A DNA stretch of 64,000 bases from DATGKG01 sp963783145 (GTDB lineage: Bacteria; Desulfobacterota; Binatia; Binatales; Binataceae): assembly GCA_963783145.1 (NCBI GenBank), contig CAWAMM010000009.1, forward strand, positions 124,001 to 188,000, written 5' to 3'. Made by a program: the position numbers and the translations under genes. Under the pieces are notes generated by a model. That model was given only the letters and a program-made list of their open reading frames with translations. It was not told where the DNA came from and searched no databases. Of the stretch, positions 42,510-51,567 are shown piece by piece. How positions within the stretch are numbered: the first letter of the stretch is position 1; the number at the start of each line of letters is the position of its first letter.

Positions 42510-42953
42510 AACACTTCCTCGACACCGCCGAGAAGTGTCCTGAGCGTCCTCACGAAGGACCTCGGGCGGCATGACGCGGCAGATGAAAATCGCAAAAACA
42601 AACCCACTTGGCGCCGTCACTCGTGATTGTGAAATGACGAAACGAAGCCAAAAAGATCAAGCAAATGCTGGGGTTCGGGAATATCGAGGGTGCTCCACCG
42701 CCGGTCGCGAGGCGCGACCGGCGCTCATCAGTCCGTCACGGTTCTCGCATCGCAGCGATCGCGAGAACCGCGCCGGCCAGCTTCTCTCGCAAAAAAGAGC
42801 GAGAGAAGCGACTAACAACGCAGCGCTTCGAGATTTGAAGAGCGCAAAAACAAACCCACTTTTCGGCATCGCCGAGAAGTGGTCCTGAGGCTCGGCGACG
42901 GACCTCAGGCGGCACGACGCGGCAGATGAGGATAACGCAAAAACAAAGCCACC
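42510..42953. repeat. Hairpin-dense intergenic repeat cluster
   Basis: The spacer 42468-43043 has no convincing gene but many inverted repeats: ACACTTC/GAAGTGT (about 42511-42538), CGGTCGCG-AGG-CGCGACCG, CGGTTCTCGC/GCGAGAACCG, CTTCTCTCGC/GCGAGAGAAG (about 42781-42808, spanning an A-run), CCACTT/AAGTGG and CCTGAGG/CCTCAGG (about 42884-42907). CGCAAAAACAAACCCACT occurs at 42591-42608 and 42843-42860, with a variant at 42936-42953. A GGCGGCATGACGCGGCAGATG block precedes the first and, slightly changed, the third. An inverted relative of the A/C motif is at 16841-16858. They may act as terminators or nucleoid/REP-like elements; function unknown. Confidence 0.7.
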
Positions 42954-43043
42954 TGCAGTTCAGGAGAACAAACATCGAAGCGGGCCGAGGTTGCTAGGCC
43001 TTTCGGCGGAAACTGAACGATCGTTCAGGGCAAAACCGGATGC

Positions 43044-44276
43044 CTAGCCGATGACGCCTGCCTCCTTCAGCCTGCCGATCTCCTCCCAGGTGAGGCCGGC
43101 TTCGAGCGCGACCTCCTCGGTGTGCGCGCCCAACTCCGGCGCATGGCGATACGGCGGATGCGGCTCGCTCCCGAAATCGATCGGACTGTTGACGACGCGG
43201 CATCCGGGAATGCTCGGATGCTCGATGTCGACGAACGCGCCGACCGCCTCGGCCTGCGCATCCTGCAGCACCTCGGCTTCAGTCTGCACCGGGGCCCAAA
43301 TTAGTTGATGCTTGTCAAATATCGGCGCCCATTCCGCGCGCGTGCGCGATGCGATCGCCTCATCGATGAGCCGGGTCATCTCGCGGCTGTTTTTACGCCG
43401 CGCGCCGAAATCTTTGAAGCGCGGATCGTCCTTCCATTCGAGGTGGCCGAGCGCCGCGCAGAATTCCGGCCAGGAGCGATCGCTCTGGATCATCACGAAG
43501 TAGATCCATCCGCCGTCCTTGCATTGATAGGAATTCCACAGCGGATTGGTGCGTTCGCTGCGAGTTTCCTGCTCGGGCGCCTTCCCCGTGATGAGACCGA
43601 TAGTCAGGTCCGCGGCGTTCATCCACAGGCCCATCTGGAACAGCGAAATGTTCACCTCGCAGCCATGTCCGGTCCGCATGCGTTGCAGTAATGCCGCTGA
43701 GATCGCACCCGCGAGGCCGAGCCCCGCAGCATGATCGATCATGCCGGGTCGCTGCGCCGGCGGCGCCTGACCCGGTTCGGCGACGGTATACATGATGCCG
43801 GAGCGCGCCCATGCCGCCGCGTAATCGAAAGCCGGACGATTCTTGTCGGGTCCACGATGCCCGTAGCCGTTGAGCGACGCATATACTAGGCGCGGATTGA
43901 CGGCCTTCATCGAGGCGTAATCGAGCTTGATCCGCGCGAGCGTCTCGACCCGCAGGCTGGTGATGAAGACGTCGGCGTGCGCGATAATCTTCATCGCAAA
44001 GTCGACGCCCTCGGCGCGGCGCAGGTCGACCGCGACCGAGCGCTTATTGCGATTGTCGTGTTCGTAGGGCGGGACGGCGCGCGCGTCGGTCATCGCGCGC
44101 GTAGTGACCGCACCGCGAATCGGATCGCCACCATTGGGATCCTCCAGCTTGATGACATCGGCGCCCCAATCACCCAGCACGGCGCTGCATGATGGCCCCG
44201 CTACCCACATCGCAAGTTCGACGACTCTGATCCCGCTAAGCGGCCGCAAATTCTTAAGATCGATGGTTTCGGACAT
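43044..44276 (-). CDS. CaiB/BaiF-family (class III) CoA-transferase
   Basis: A 410-residue class III CoA-transferase. Typical segments are LSGIRVVELAMWVAGPSCSAVLGDWGADVIKLEDPNGGDPIR (about 14-55), NKRSVAVDLRRAEG, VNPRLVYASLNGYGHRGPDKNRPAFDYAAAWARSGIMY (catalytic Asp in FDY, about 170) and MIDHAAGLGLAGAISAALLQRMRTGHG. It moves CoA between organic acids, the acceptor being unknown. It adds to the acyl-CoA catabolism theme but is far from the ligase cluster. Preceded by a terminator of the upstream gene. Confidence 0.92.
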   Translation of the reverse strand: MSETIDLKNLRPLSGIRVVELAMWVAGPSCSAVLGDWGADVIKLEDPNGGDPIRGAVTTRAMTDARAVPPYEHDNRNKRSVAVDLRRAEGVDFAMKIIAHADVFITSLRVETLARIKLDYASMKAVNPRLVYASLNGYGHRGPDKNRPAFDYAAAWARSGIMYTVAEPGQAPPAQRPGMIDHAAGLGLAGAISAALLQRMRTGHGCEVNISLFQMGLWMNAADLTIGLITGKAPEQETRSERTNPLWNSYQCKDGGWIYFVMIQSDRSWPEFCAALGHLEWKDDPRFKDFGARRKNSREMTRLIDEAIASRTRAEWAPIFDKHQLIWAPVQTEAEVLQDAQAEAVGAFVDIEHPSIPGCRVVNSPIDFGSEPHPPYRHAPELGAHTEEVALEAGLTWEEIGRLKEAGVIG

Positions 44277-44298
44277 AGAAGGATTTGGTAGCAGGGAT

Positions 44299-44346
44299 CA
44301 AAAATAAAGAGAACCTCGCGACCGCTTCATCGATCGCAAGGTTCTC
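44299..44346 (-). terminator. Rho-independent terminator of the 44361-44825 gene
   Basis: On the minus strand GAGAACCT-GCGA (44334-44346) pairs with TCGC-AGGTTCTC (44309-44321) with one mismatch, followed by TTTATTTTT (44299-44308). It lies 14 bp after the stop of the hypothetical gene and just before the CoA-transferase start at 44276. Confidence 0.75.
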
Positions 44347-44360
44347 AATGGCGAGGGTGG

Positions 44361-44825
44361 TCAGGCAGAGGTCTGCGCGGCGGCGCGCAGGCGATTGCGC
44401 CGTGGCTCGCGCCGGCGCACCCGATTGACCGTGAGCCGCTGAACACGGCTCGCCTCTTTTAGCCGCAGGCGCAGCGGCGTCGGCATCGCCTCGGGGTTGC
44501 CGGAGATCAGCGCGGCGACGCGCCACCGCAGCGCATCGGCATCGATGGCGAGCGCATCGCATACGTTTTCAAATGAGAGCGGGCATCGCACACCGGACTG
44601 GAAAATCCAGTTCTTGGCCTCGGAAAACGAGGACCGCTTGCGCGGGCTGATCGAGCGATGGCCTTCCTGGACCAAGTTGATGGCGTCGGCGAGGACCGCC
44701 AGCATCAGACGTTGCTCGCTGGTGAGGGCGCGTTTACCGATGGTGTCGAAGAACTGGCTTTTGAGGATCACGTCCGGAAAAGGCCGTTGATCCGCAACTT
44801 TATTTACGACCTGAGCTTCCAACAT
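44361..44825 (-). CDS. Hypothetical protein with helical, DNA-binding-like core
   Basis: A 154-residue protein starting MLEAQVVNKVADQ with AAGGAG nine bases upstream. The core LMLAVLADAINLVQEGHRSISPRKRSSFSEAKNWIFQS and PLSFENVCDALAIDADALRWRV looks all-helical. It resembles a small protein seen in deltaproteobacterial genomes whose C-terminal part (FSFENVCEVLGxD-like) suggests helix-turn-helix. The tail is Arg-rich (RRREPRRNRLRAA). A nucleic-acid role is inference. A 22-codon open frame starting at 44899 ends four bases before this start and might be a leader peptide. Confidence 0.55.
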   Translation of the reverse strand: MLEAQVVNKVADQRPFPDVILKSQFFDTIGKRALTSEQRLMLAVLADAINLVQEGHRSISPRKRSSFSEAKNWIFQSGVRCPLSFENVCDALAIDADALRWRVAALISGNPEAMPTPLRLRLKEASRVQRLTVNRVRRREPRRNRLRAAAQTSA

Positions 44826-45393
44826 CGCTCAGCTCCTTCCTTGCGAAGCAAGCCCTTTCAGGAGCGCTATCGCCATAAAAATTCCGTCATCTTCCATTAG
44901 TCGGACCGAACCTTTTCACTTTGCTCAGCTAATGTAAATGCCCGGATTGGGAACCTTAATAGGGTCTAAGATCACTTGCAAGTGATATCGCTCCACATTG
45001 ATGCACTTGACAATATTTAACCGACCGAAAGGCCGTCGATAGTGGTCATTTTATAAGCATTCAACCGAACGCTCGTTCTGAACCGATGTGTCACCAATCC
45101 TTCGCTCCGCAGGGTAAAAATACCACCCGATTTTTGCAGCCAAGGGCGAGCACGCACCACTGTACGGACTCCTCTCACAGCGCGGAATTGCATAAGGCCG
45201 ATTGCCTTCATTTTTCACAGGAATTTAACCTGAGGTTTTCGGCTGCGCCCGATGAAATTTCAACTCCGAACGCGCTGAGCGGTCGGCTTCGACAGCGATG
45301 TTGTAGCTGGACCGATTTGGTATAGTTGCAGCAATCAGGTCGTCGTCAGGCTCAGTGTCACGACGGGCCGTTACGATCCTCCGGAGGAACGCG
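44826..45393. other. 568-bp intergenic region with a perfect 16-bp palindrome (44971-44986)
   Basis: ATCACTTGCAAGTGAT at 44971-44986 is a perfect palindrome midway between two divergent genes (44825 minus, 45394 plus) and is a candidate operator. A TATAGT hexamer near 45322 may be the -10 of the CMD-family gene. Several short frames here have no start signals or family resemblance and are not called. The region looks less GC-rich than the flanks. Confidence 0.5.
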
Positions 45394-45729
45394 ATGGGCG
45401 ATTACTTAGGCGTTAAGGACAGCGCGAAAGAGTACGCGAAACTGCGCGAGATGGCCCCCGACATGATGAAGGGCTTTCTCGAGTTCGATAAGGCCGTATT
45501 CAAGGACGGCGCGATTCCGGGCAAGACCAAGGAGCTGATGGCGATTACCGCCGCGCACGTGACGCAGTGCCCGTGGTGTATCGATGCGCACGTGAGCCGC
45601 GCGAAAGCGAAAGGATGCACCGATCAGGAAATTGCCGAAGCGGTATGGGTCGCGGCCGCGATGCGCGCGGGCGCGGCATTCAGCCACGGCGCGCTGGCGA
45701 TGCAGGTTGCGGAGCAGCATAAGCATTAG
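45394..45729 (+). CDS. Carboxymuconolactone decarboxylase/AhpD-family protein
   Basis: A 111-residue protein, start MGDYLGVKDSAKEY with GGAGG seven bases upstream. The AhpD/CMD signature is QCPWCIDAHVSRAKAKGCTDQEIAEAVWVAAAMRAG; the CxxC plus following His (CPWCIDAH) is the redox site of AhpD-like alkylhydroperoxidases. It may act in peroxide defence. It stands alone before a hairpin and ispG. Confidence 0.88.
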   Translation: MGDYLGVKDSAKEYAKLREMAPDMMKGFLEFDKAVFKDGAIPGKTKELMAITAAHVTQCPWCIDAHVSRAKAKGCTDQEIAEAVWVAAAMRAGAAFSHGALAMQVAEQHKH

Positions 45730-45745
45730 GATACCTAACCCCTGA

Positions 45746-45767
45746 CCCCTTCCCTTTAGGGAAGGGG
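45746..45767. repeat. Perfect hairpin between the CMD gene and ispG
   Basis: CCCCTTCCC (45746-45754) pairs with GGGAAGGGG (45759-45767) around TTTA. An A-run follows on the + strand, so it is not a standard terminator for the CMD gene; it resembles dispersed CCCCTTCCC-type repeats. Confidence 0.6.
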
Positions 45768-45896
45768 AAAAAGAGGCGCGAAGCGGGCGCAAGCCGCGCC
45801 GCAGGCGCCGCGAAGCCGATTCGGGCTGTCTGAGGGCCGAATCGAAACTACAAAATGACGCGGAGCGAAGCGGAGTCGAGGGAATATTAAAAAGTG

Positions 45897-47045
45897 ATGG
45901 AGTCTCAGACTAACGTTCGAAAGACCAGAAAGATCGATATCGGCGGAACCAAGGTCGGTGGCGATGCGCCCATCGTGGTGCAATCGATGTGCGCGACCCG
46001 CACCACCGATATCGACGAGACCGTCAAGCAGTCACATCAGCTCGCCAACGCCGGTGCTGGCATCGTCAGGATCGCCGTTGATAACGAGAAGGACGCGGCC
46101 GCGCTGAAGGAGATCCGCTCGCAGACCAAAGGCGTGGTGCTGTCGGTCGACCTGCAGGAAAATTACAAGGTCGCGGACAAGGTCGCGCCGTACGTCGACA
46201 AGATTCGCTACAACCCCGGCCATCTGCATCATATCGACAAGCGCAAGACCGTGCCGGAGAAGGTGAAATGGCTGGTCGAGGTGGCGCGCGACCACAACGT
46301 CGCGATCCGTATCGGCGTCAACTGCGGTTCCGTCGCGCCATCATTTCTCGAGAAGTACCCGGGCGATCAGCTCAAGGCGATCGTCGAATCGGCCGCCTAC
46401 CATTGCGAGTTGATGGAGGAATTCGGCTTCGATCGTTTCGTGGTGTCGCTCAAGGATTCCGATCCCGCCAAAGTGATGGACGCTAACCGGCGCTTCGCCG
46501 AACGGCGTCCCGACGTGCCGCTGCATCTGGGCGTCACCGAGGCGGGTTTGCCGCCCGACGGTATCATCAAGACTCGCATCGCGTTCGAGAAGCTGCTCGC
46601 GCAGCAAATCGGCGACACCATTCGCGTCTCGCTCACGCTGCCCAATGAGCGCAAGCACGAGGAAGTCATCGTCGGCCACAAGATCATCGAGGATGTCGAG
46701 GCCGGCCGCTTCATCTCGGTGCCGGAATTCGGCAAGGGCCTCAACATCATCTCGTGCCCATCGTGCTCGCGAGTCGAGAACGAGCAATTCGTCGAACTGG
46801 CGCAGCAGGTCAAGGTGATGACCGATTACGCCACGCCCTACAAAATCACCATCGCGATCATGGGATGCCGCGTGAACGGGCCGGGTGAAACCGACGACGC
46901 GGACCTCGGGCTCTGGTGCGGGCCGACTACGGTCAATCTGAAGAAGAAGGATCAGAAGCTCGGGTTCTTCAAGTATGACGAAGTGCTGGGGCATCTGCGC
47001 ACCGAGCTGGACAAGCTGATCGCCGAGCGCATCGCGGCAAATTAA
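45897..47045 (+). CDS. ispG: 4-hydroxy-3-methylbut-2-enyl diphosphate synthase
   Basis: IspG (382 residues from the ATG at 45897; a GTG one codon upstream is less likely) converts MEcPP to HMBPP in the non-mevalonate isoprenoid pathway. It has the TIM-barrel start (GGTKVGGDAPIVVQSMCATRTTDIDETVKQ, VRIAVDNEKDA, IRYNPGHL). The [4Fe-4S] ligands lie in IISCPSCSRVEN and in MGCRVNGPGE, where the Glu is the fourth ligand. It is the short, bacterial form without the inserted domain. Confidence 0.96.
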   Translation: MESQTNVRKTRKIDIGGTKVGGDAPIVVQSMCATRTTDIDETVKQSHQLANAGAGIVRIAVDNEKDAAALKEIRSQTKGVVLSVDLQENYKVADKVAPYVDKIRYNPGHLHHIDKRKTVPEKVKWLVEVARDHNVAIRIGVNCGSVAPSFLEKYPGDQLKAIVESAAYHCELMEEFGFDRFVVSLKDSDPAKVMDANRRFAERRPDVPLHLGVTEAGLPPDGIIKTRIAFEKLLAQQIGDTIRVSLTLPNERKHEEVIVGHKIIEDVEAGRFISVPEFGKGLNIISCPSCSRVENEQFVELAQQVKVMTDYATPYKITIAIMGCRVNGPGETDDADLGLWCGPTTVNLKKKDQKLGFFKYDEVLGHLRTELDKLIAERIAAN

Positions 47046-47054
47046 GAAAAGAAT

Positions 47055-47366
47055 CCAGACAAAACACCAAGACACCAAGGTCGGAAAAGCGGCAACCGAT
47101 CGGTCGGCGCATGATCAAGGGTTCGTGCCGAGAATCCAGAAGCAGATGCGGGGCGCAGCGCCCCTTTTCGACACGAAGGTAAGATCAAGAAGAAGGAAAC
47201 CTCGGGTCGCAGGCGTTTTTTTGTCTTCTTGATCTTCCCTTGGAGTACGAGGAGGGCCGCTGCGGGCCGCATCTGATGGCCCGGTCTTCATGGCATGATT
47301 TCTTGATCCTGCGCCTAATGACAAATCACCACTTGTCCGACCTTGGTGTCTTGGTGTTTTGTCTGG
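47055..47366. repeat. 312-bp element with 31-bp perfect terminal inverted repeats
   Basis: The first 31 bp, starting CCAGACAAAACACCAAGACA, and the last 31 bp (47336-47366) are exact reverse complements. The inner parts are also symmetrical but imperfect: GATCAAG near 47113 against CTTGATC near 47302, CAGATGCGG near 47142 against its complement near 47268, and AAGATCAAGAAG near 47180 against CTTCTTGATCTT near 47225. It looks like two ~150-bp copies of one dispersed repeat placed head to head, or a MITE-like element. It ends one base before the start codon of the next gene. No coding frame is convincing. Confidence 0.75.
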
Positions 47367-47367
47367 T

Positions 47368-48660
47368 ATGCCTTCAGCTCGCGATGCTTCGATCGGCCCT
47401 GCAATCTATGTCGTGGCGATCGCCGGTCTCGCCTACCTCATCGTAATCCTGGTTCAACTGCCGGGTGGGTCGCGGCGCGGCGATTTCAGTATCTACTATG
47501 CATGCGCGGTGGCGACGCATCGCGGGCTGGATCCTTACGCCATCAATCTGACCGACTTTACCCGCGAGCTCGGTCTGGAGCCGGATCCGTTTGTACATCC
47601 GGCCGACACGCCCACGTTTACGCTGCTAACCGAACCGCTCGCGCTGATGACGCCGGAGCATGCTTATGAGGTTTGGCTCCTGGCGAATGTTCTCTGCCTG
47701 GTCGGGTCGTTATATCTGCTCTTCGGATCGTCGGCTCAACTGAATCGCACGACCGCGATTATTCTCTCGATTGGCGCGCTGGGATTCACGCCGCTGGCCG
47801 ACAACTTCCGATGGGCGCAGAGCCAGGTTTTCGCGCTGTTTGGCGTGCTGCTGTTTTTCCGATCGATGCAGCGTGGCCGCGACGGCGCCGCGGGTGCACT
47901 CCTTGCCGCACTCGGGCTGCTGCGCGGATTTCCACTCGTGCTCGGCGGCTATCTGATTGTGCGACGGCGATGGCGCGCGATCGGGTTCCTGGCGATGCTC
48001 TTCGGTGTCGGAGCTGCGGTGACCATCATGATGATGGGGATCGCGCCGGTGGAAAATTTCCTGCGCATCATCGGAATCCTCGGCGCGCATCAATGGTTCT
48101 CGCTCGAGCCGCGATGGGGAATGGCCGCGGCCAACGTCTCGCTCGACGCGTTCGTCTCCCGGCCGCTGATGGTGTTGTTCGGCACCGAGCTGCCTGCGCG
48201 AGTGCGGATGCTGCGCCGAGTGATGGTTCTCTCATTCCAGGTGCTGGTGCTCTGGATCGCGCTTCGCGCGACGGCGGATACGAAAGGCGATCCGCATGGA
48301 CGTGGTTTATCACTCTGGGTCGCGACGATGCTGATCCTCACGCCGGTGGTGTGGTTGCACTACATGGTGCTGCTGATGATTCCCTTCGGCACGATCGCGG
48401 TCGCCGCGGCGCGTCGCGAAGTTGCCGCGCAGGTGTGGCGACTGGCGATGCTTAGCTACTGCTTCATCGTGTTGATGACGCCGCTGATGTCAACGCTCAC
48501 ATTCCGCAACGACATTTTCGATTGGAGCGTTGCAGCGATTGCCGAGCTGGGATTCCTTGCGCTGATGTCCGCGTGGTTTGCGAGCTATCGCTTCGCTAGC
48601 GAGCCTTTATCGGAAGCATCACATATGGAGGACCGATCGCCGGCACAGTCTGGTAGTTAG
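47368..48660 (+). CDS. GT87/DUF2029-type membrane glycosyltransferase
   Basis: A 430-residue polytopic protein (about ten to twelve hydrophobic segments) starting MPSARDASIGPAIYV. The GT-C/DUF2029 pattern is seen in GDFSIYYACAVATHRGLDPYAINL (acidic residue after the first membrane span), TFTLLTEPLALMTPEHAYEVW and FFRSMQRGRDGAAGALLAALGLLRGFPLVLGGYLIVRRRW. Related enzymes use polyprenyl-phosphate sugars to build envelope glycans. Its 3' end overlaps the convergent gene by 65 bp, and its start abuts the inverted-repeat element. Confidence 0.8.
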   Translation: MPSARDASIGPAIYVVAIAGLAYLIVILVQLPGGSRRGDFSIYYACAVATHRGLDPYAINLTDFTRELGLEPDPFVHPADTPTFTLLTEPLALMTPEHAYEVWLLANVLCLVGSLYLLFGSSAQLNRTTAIILSIGALGFTPLADNFRWAQSQVFALFGVLLFFRSMQRGRDGAAGALLAALGLLRGFPLVLGGYLIVRRRWRAIGFLAMLFGVGAAVTIMMMGIAPVENFLRIIGILGAHQWFSLEPRWGMAAANVSLDAFVSRPLMVLFGTELPARVRMLRRVMVLSFQVLVLWIALRATADTKGDPHGRGLSLWVATMLILTPVVWLHYMVLLMIPFGTIAVAAARREVAAQVWRLAMLSYCFIVLMTPLMSTLTFRNDIFDWSVAAIAELGFLALMSAWFASYRFASEPLSEASHMEDRSPAQSGS

Positions 48661-50032
48661 CTTCGATCGCGCGGCGCAGTCGCGGCCAGAACAGCGGCCG
48701 GCCGCGAAAGCTTCGCGCCAGCCCCTCCGGGTCGAGAGCCAAGGCAGCGATCTGGTGCTGCCGGATCGCATCAAGGAGTAGCTTGTCGTCGAAGGTTCCA
48801 AGCTCCTGCATTGAGGTCAGCACCATCAGATCGATCCACTGCAGGTTGGCGCGCTGATCGACGAGTTTGAGTTCGGCCGCATCCGTTACGATCGGTCCAT
48901 CGACTGAACGCAGCATCGCCAGCGCGTGAGGATCCCAAGGATCGGTGCTTGTCAGATCGCAATGAATCGAGGGTGTCACGACTTCCCGCAGGCTCATCGC
49001 GACCGGACGCGGCGCGAAGAGGTACCCGAGCGACAGTATCAGCGTCAGTGCAGCGCCCGTTCCCAGCTGGGGAACTGCCCGCATGGCACTGATCCGCTCG
49101 AGCATCAGGTCGATTCCAGCGCTGGCGATGATCGCGAGCGCGGCGAGCACGGGCAGGAAGTAGTAGGCATTGCTGCCCCAGCGCAGACACGATGCGACAT
49201 CGTGGATCGACGCGAGGATCAGCAGGCATAGCATCAGGCGGTCGGTCATGCGGTGGCGCGTGATCCCAATGATCGCGAAAATCACGAGGCCCAGATTCCC
49301 TCCCACCAAAATCACCAGAAACAGCACTGGCGCGCGGAAATCCAGGTCCATCGTGCGCACCGCATCGAAGGAGTTCAGCAGGTAGTAAGGATACAACCGC
49401 GCCAGGAGCGCGGTGCCCGCCGCGACCATCGCCAGCCAGATCATTGCGAGCGTGATGGCGCGTCGACGATCGCCCGAGATCCAGCAAAACAGCACGATCG
49501 TTGCGACGCCTACGGCGTGCGCTTGCTTGATGAAGAAGCTGACGACGAACAGCGTGATCGCGGTTGCGGTCGCGCCGCCCGCGAAGGCGACCAGGCCCGA
49601 CAGCTCGCAAGCCAGCACCGGCATGTCGACCCGATACTCGAAGCCCCATCGCAGCACGATCGGGGAAAGCATGAACGCGAGCATCGCGAGCATCGTCGCG
49701 CCGGCGCTTGCGCCGATCCTGCGCGCGAGGATGAAAATCATCGCGCAGACGATGAGCGTGGATGTGATGGTGAGGAGCCGGCCCGCCTCGAGCGCCGCCA
49801 TCGGTCCGTGGCCGAACAGCGGGGCGAGCTTCCCGGTCAGCGTCGGAACCACCGGCCCATACACCAGCGGTATGAATGGCGCGATGCGAAAGTCGCGATA
49901 GAGTGGTGCGCCCCTGGCGAAGAGGTCGACGTGGATCGCGAGCTGGGCGGGGCCGTAATCCCAGGTGGTTGGCATCGCGATGCGGCACAGCCAGCCCTGC
50001 ATCGTGCGCAGGGCGAGAATCGACAGCGCCAT
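48596..50032 (-). CDS. GT-C-type (GT39/ArnT-like) membrane glycosyltransferase
   Basis: A 478-residue polytopic protein. The N-terminal periplasmic loop (TTWDYGPAQLAIHVDLFARGAPLYRDFR) carries the Asp expected for GT-C enzymes, followed by many membrane spans and a soluble C-terminal domain (about 375-478: HCDLTSTDPWDPHALAMLRSVDGPIVTDAAEL). Probably transfers a sugar from a polyprenyl phosphate to an envelope acceptor. It converges on and overlaps the GT87-like gene by 65 bp. Confidence 0.75.
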   Translation of the reverse strand: MALSILALRTMQGWLCRIAMPTTWDYGPAQLAIHVDLFARGAPLYRDFRIAPFIPLVYGPVVPTLTGKLAPLFGHGPMAALEAGRLLTITSTLIVCAMIFILARRIGASAGATMLAMLAFMLSPIVLRWGFEYRVDMPVLACELSGLVAFAGGATATAITLFVVSFFIKQAHAVGVATIVLFCWISGDRRRAITLAMIWLAMVAAGTALLARLYPYYLLNSFDAVRTMDLDFRAPVLFLVILVGGNLGLVIFAIIGITRHRMTDRLMLCLLILASIHDVASCLRWGSNAYYFLPVLAALAIIASAGIDLMLERISAMRAVPQLGTGAALTLILSLGYLFAPRPVAMSLREVVTPSIHCDLTSTDPWDPHALAMLRSVDGPIVTDAAELKLVDQRANLQWIDLMVLTSMQELGTFDDKLLLDAIRQHQIAALALDPEGLARSFRGRPLFWPRLRRAIEANYQTVPAIGPPYVMLPIKAR

Positions 50033-50166
50033 GATCGCGATGGTCTCGCCTATGGGTGTCTTGGGGGAATGCGTGGCGGATCAACTCCCACGCGAAACAA
50101 CGTGACTAGATGATTATCGCTTCGGGAGCTTGAAGCAACGAGAAGAGAGGAGCTGGATCTCTTCTG

Positions 50167-51417
50167 CTACACTGACTGCGTCAATGCGCGATGGACCGGC
50201 GCGAGCAACGTATCGGGACGTAACCCGTACACGCATGCGGTCGCGCACGGCTTCGCGCTGCATGACAGACAGGCCTGGGCACCCTTGCCGAGGAGCGCGT
50301 ATTCGTCGCGCGCGAGGCGCAAGTCACCATAGTCGACGGCATACATCCTGGTGCGCAGGACCTCGCCGATCTCAACGCCATAGGGACACGAACTCTCACA
50401 AATGCCGCATCCCTGCCGGCATTGCGAGGCCGCGTTGAGATGCTCGTAGCGCTGCAGCAGTGGAATGTCGGCTGCGGCGGTCGCGCGCGCGCCGGAGGCG
50501 CCGAGGTATTCGTCGATCTGCTCACTGCTGGTCATCGAGACGATCAGCGCGTCGACATCGGGATTCGACAGCACCCATCGAAAGGCCGCCTGCGAGAAAG
50601 TCGCACCATCTTTTTCATACGGACGCAGGTCGTTGAGACGCGCACCGCGCAGCGTCTTCATCACCACCACGCCGACGCCCTTCGCATTGGCCTTCTTGAT
50701 GACGCGTGGCAAATCGGCCTGAATCGCGACGAAATCGAAGGAACGAAAATAGCGCTGATAAAACGCCGGGTCCTGGCCGAAGTTGTATGCGCACAGGATC
50801 ACGTCGAAGCGGCCCGAATCGATTCCCCAATCGAGGCATTCGATGAGATGGCCGGCGTGACCCGACATTCCGGTGAAACGAATCTTGCCCTGCTTCTTCG
50901 CAGCATCAGTGAACTCATGCCATTCGGGATTCTTGATGCGATTGACGTCGTTGATCGCGTGGTTGAAATAGACGTCGATGTGATCGGTCTGGAGGCGCTT
51001 GAGGCTGCCCTCGAGCGACTCCATTATTGTCGCTTTCGAGTCGGTCGCGCCGGCCATCGTCTTCGAGGTCAGGTAGACCTTGTCGCGCTTGCCCCTGAGC
51101 GCGTTGCCGATCACGGTTTCGGATTCACCGCCCGAATAGGTATCGGCGCTATCGAAGTAGTTGATCCCGCGATCGTAGGCATGGCGGACGACATCCTCGT
51201 CGCCCCGATTGAGGCGCGAACCGCCCAATGAGATATCGGAAATCTTGAGGCCGGTCTTGCCCAGCGGCGAGTAGCGGCGAACCTCGCCGGGCGGAATCGA
51301 TGCGGTCGCCTCGCTCGCCGCGAGCATCGGAATGAGTCCCGCACCGACTCCGGCGATGGCGCTATGTTTGAGGAATTCGCGGCGAGTCTGGATGCCTTTC
51401 TTCCACGACCAACTCAT
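50167..51417 (-). CDS. Tat-exported aldo/keto reductase with C-terminal Fe-S domain
   Basis: A 416-residue protein. A twin-arginine signal (QTRREFLKHSAIAGVGAGLIPML, about 10-32) precedes an AKR barrel (about 47-335). The catalytic residues are Asp/Tyr in YFDSADTYSGGESE, Lys in VYLTSKTMAG and His in VYFNHAINDV. The C-terminal ~80 residues have a ferredoxin-type cysteine set, CRQGCGICESSCP (about 331-343), and CLSCSAKPCATAC (about 382-394). This fits the Fe-S AKR group often annotated as predicted oxidoreductases. Substrate and electron partner unknown; location is periplasmic. Confidence 0.87.
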   Translation of the reverse strand: MSWSWKKGIQTRREFLKHSAIAGVGAGLIPMLAASEATASIPPGEVRRYSPLGKTGLKISDISLGGSRLNRGDEDVVRHAYDRGINYFDSADTYSGGESETVIGNALRGKRDKVYLTSKTMAGATDSKATIMESLEGSLKRLQTDHIDVYFNHAINDVNRIKNPEWHEFTDAAKKQGKIRFTGMSGHAGHLIECLDWGIDSGRFDVILCAYNFGQDPAFYQRYFRSFDFVAIQADLPRVIKKANAKGVGVVVMKTLRGARLNDLRPYEKDGATFSQAAFRWVLSNPDVDALIVSMTSSEQIDEYLGASGARATAAADIPLLQRYEHLNAASQCRQGCGICESSCPYGVEIGEVLRTRMYAVDYGDLRLARDEYALLGKGAQACLSCSAKPCATACVYGLRPDTLLAPVHRALTQSV

Positions 51418-51567
51418 AGGGTCACCGCCTCGCGAAGGATCGCTATCAGATGACGCTAGCGCGGCGGATCGGCTACGGAAAGCCTCAATTGGGGGGGCAG
51501 GTTTGCCCTTGGATGGAGCAGGAACGTCGTCATAATTGCCAACAACATTAATGTGTTACGACATTGC

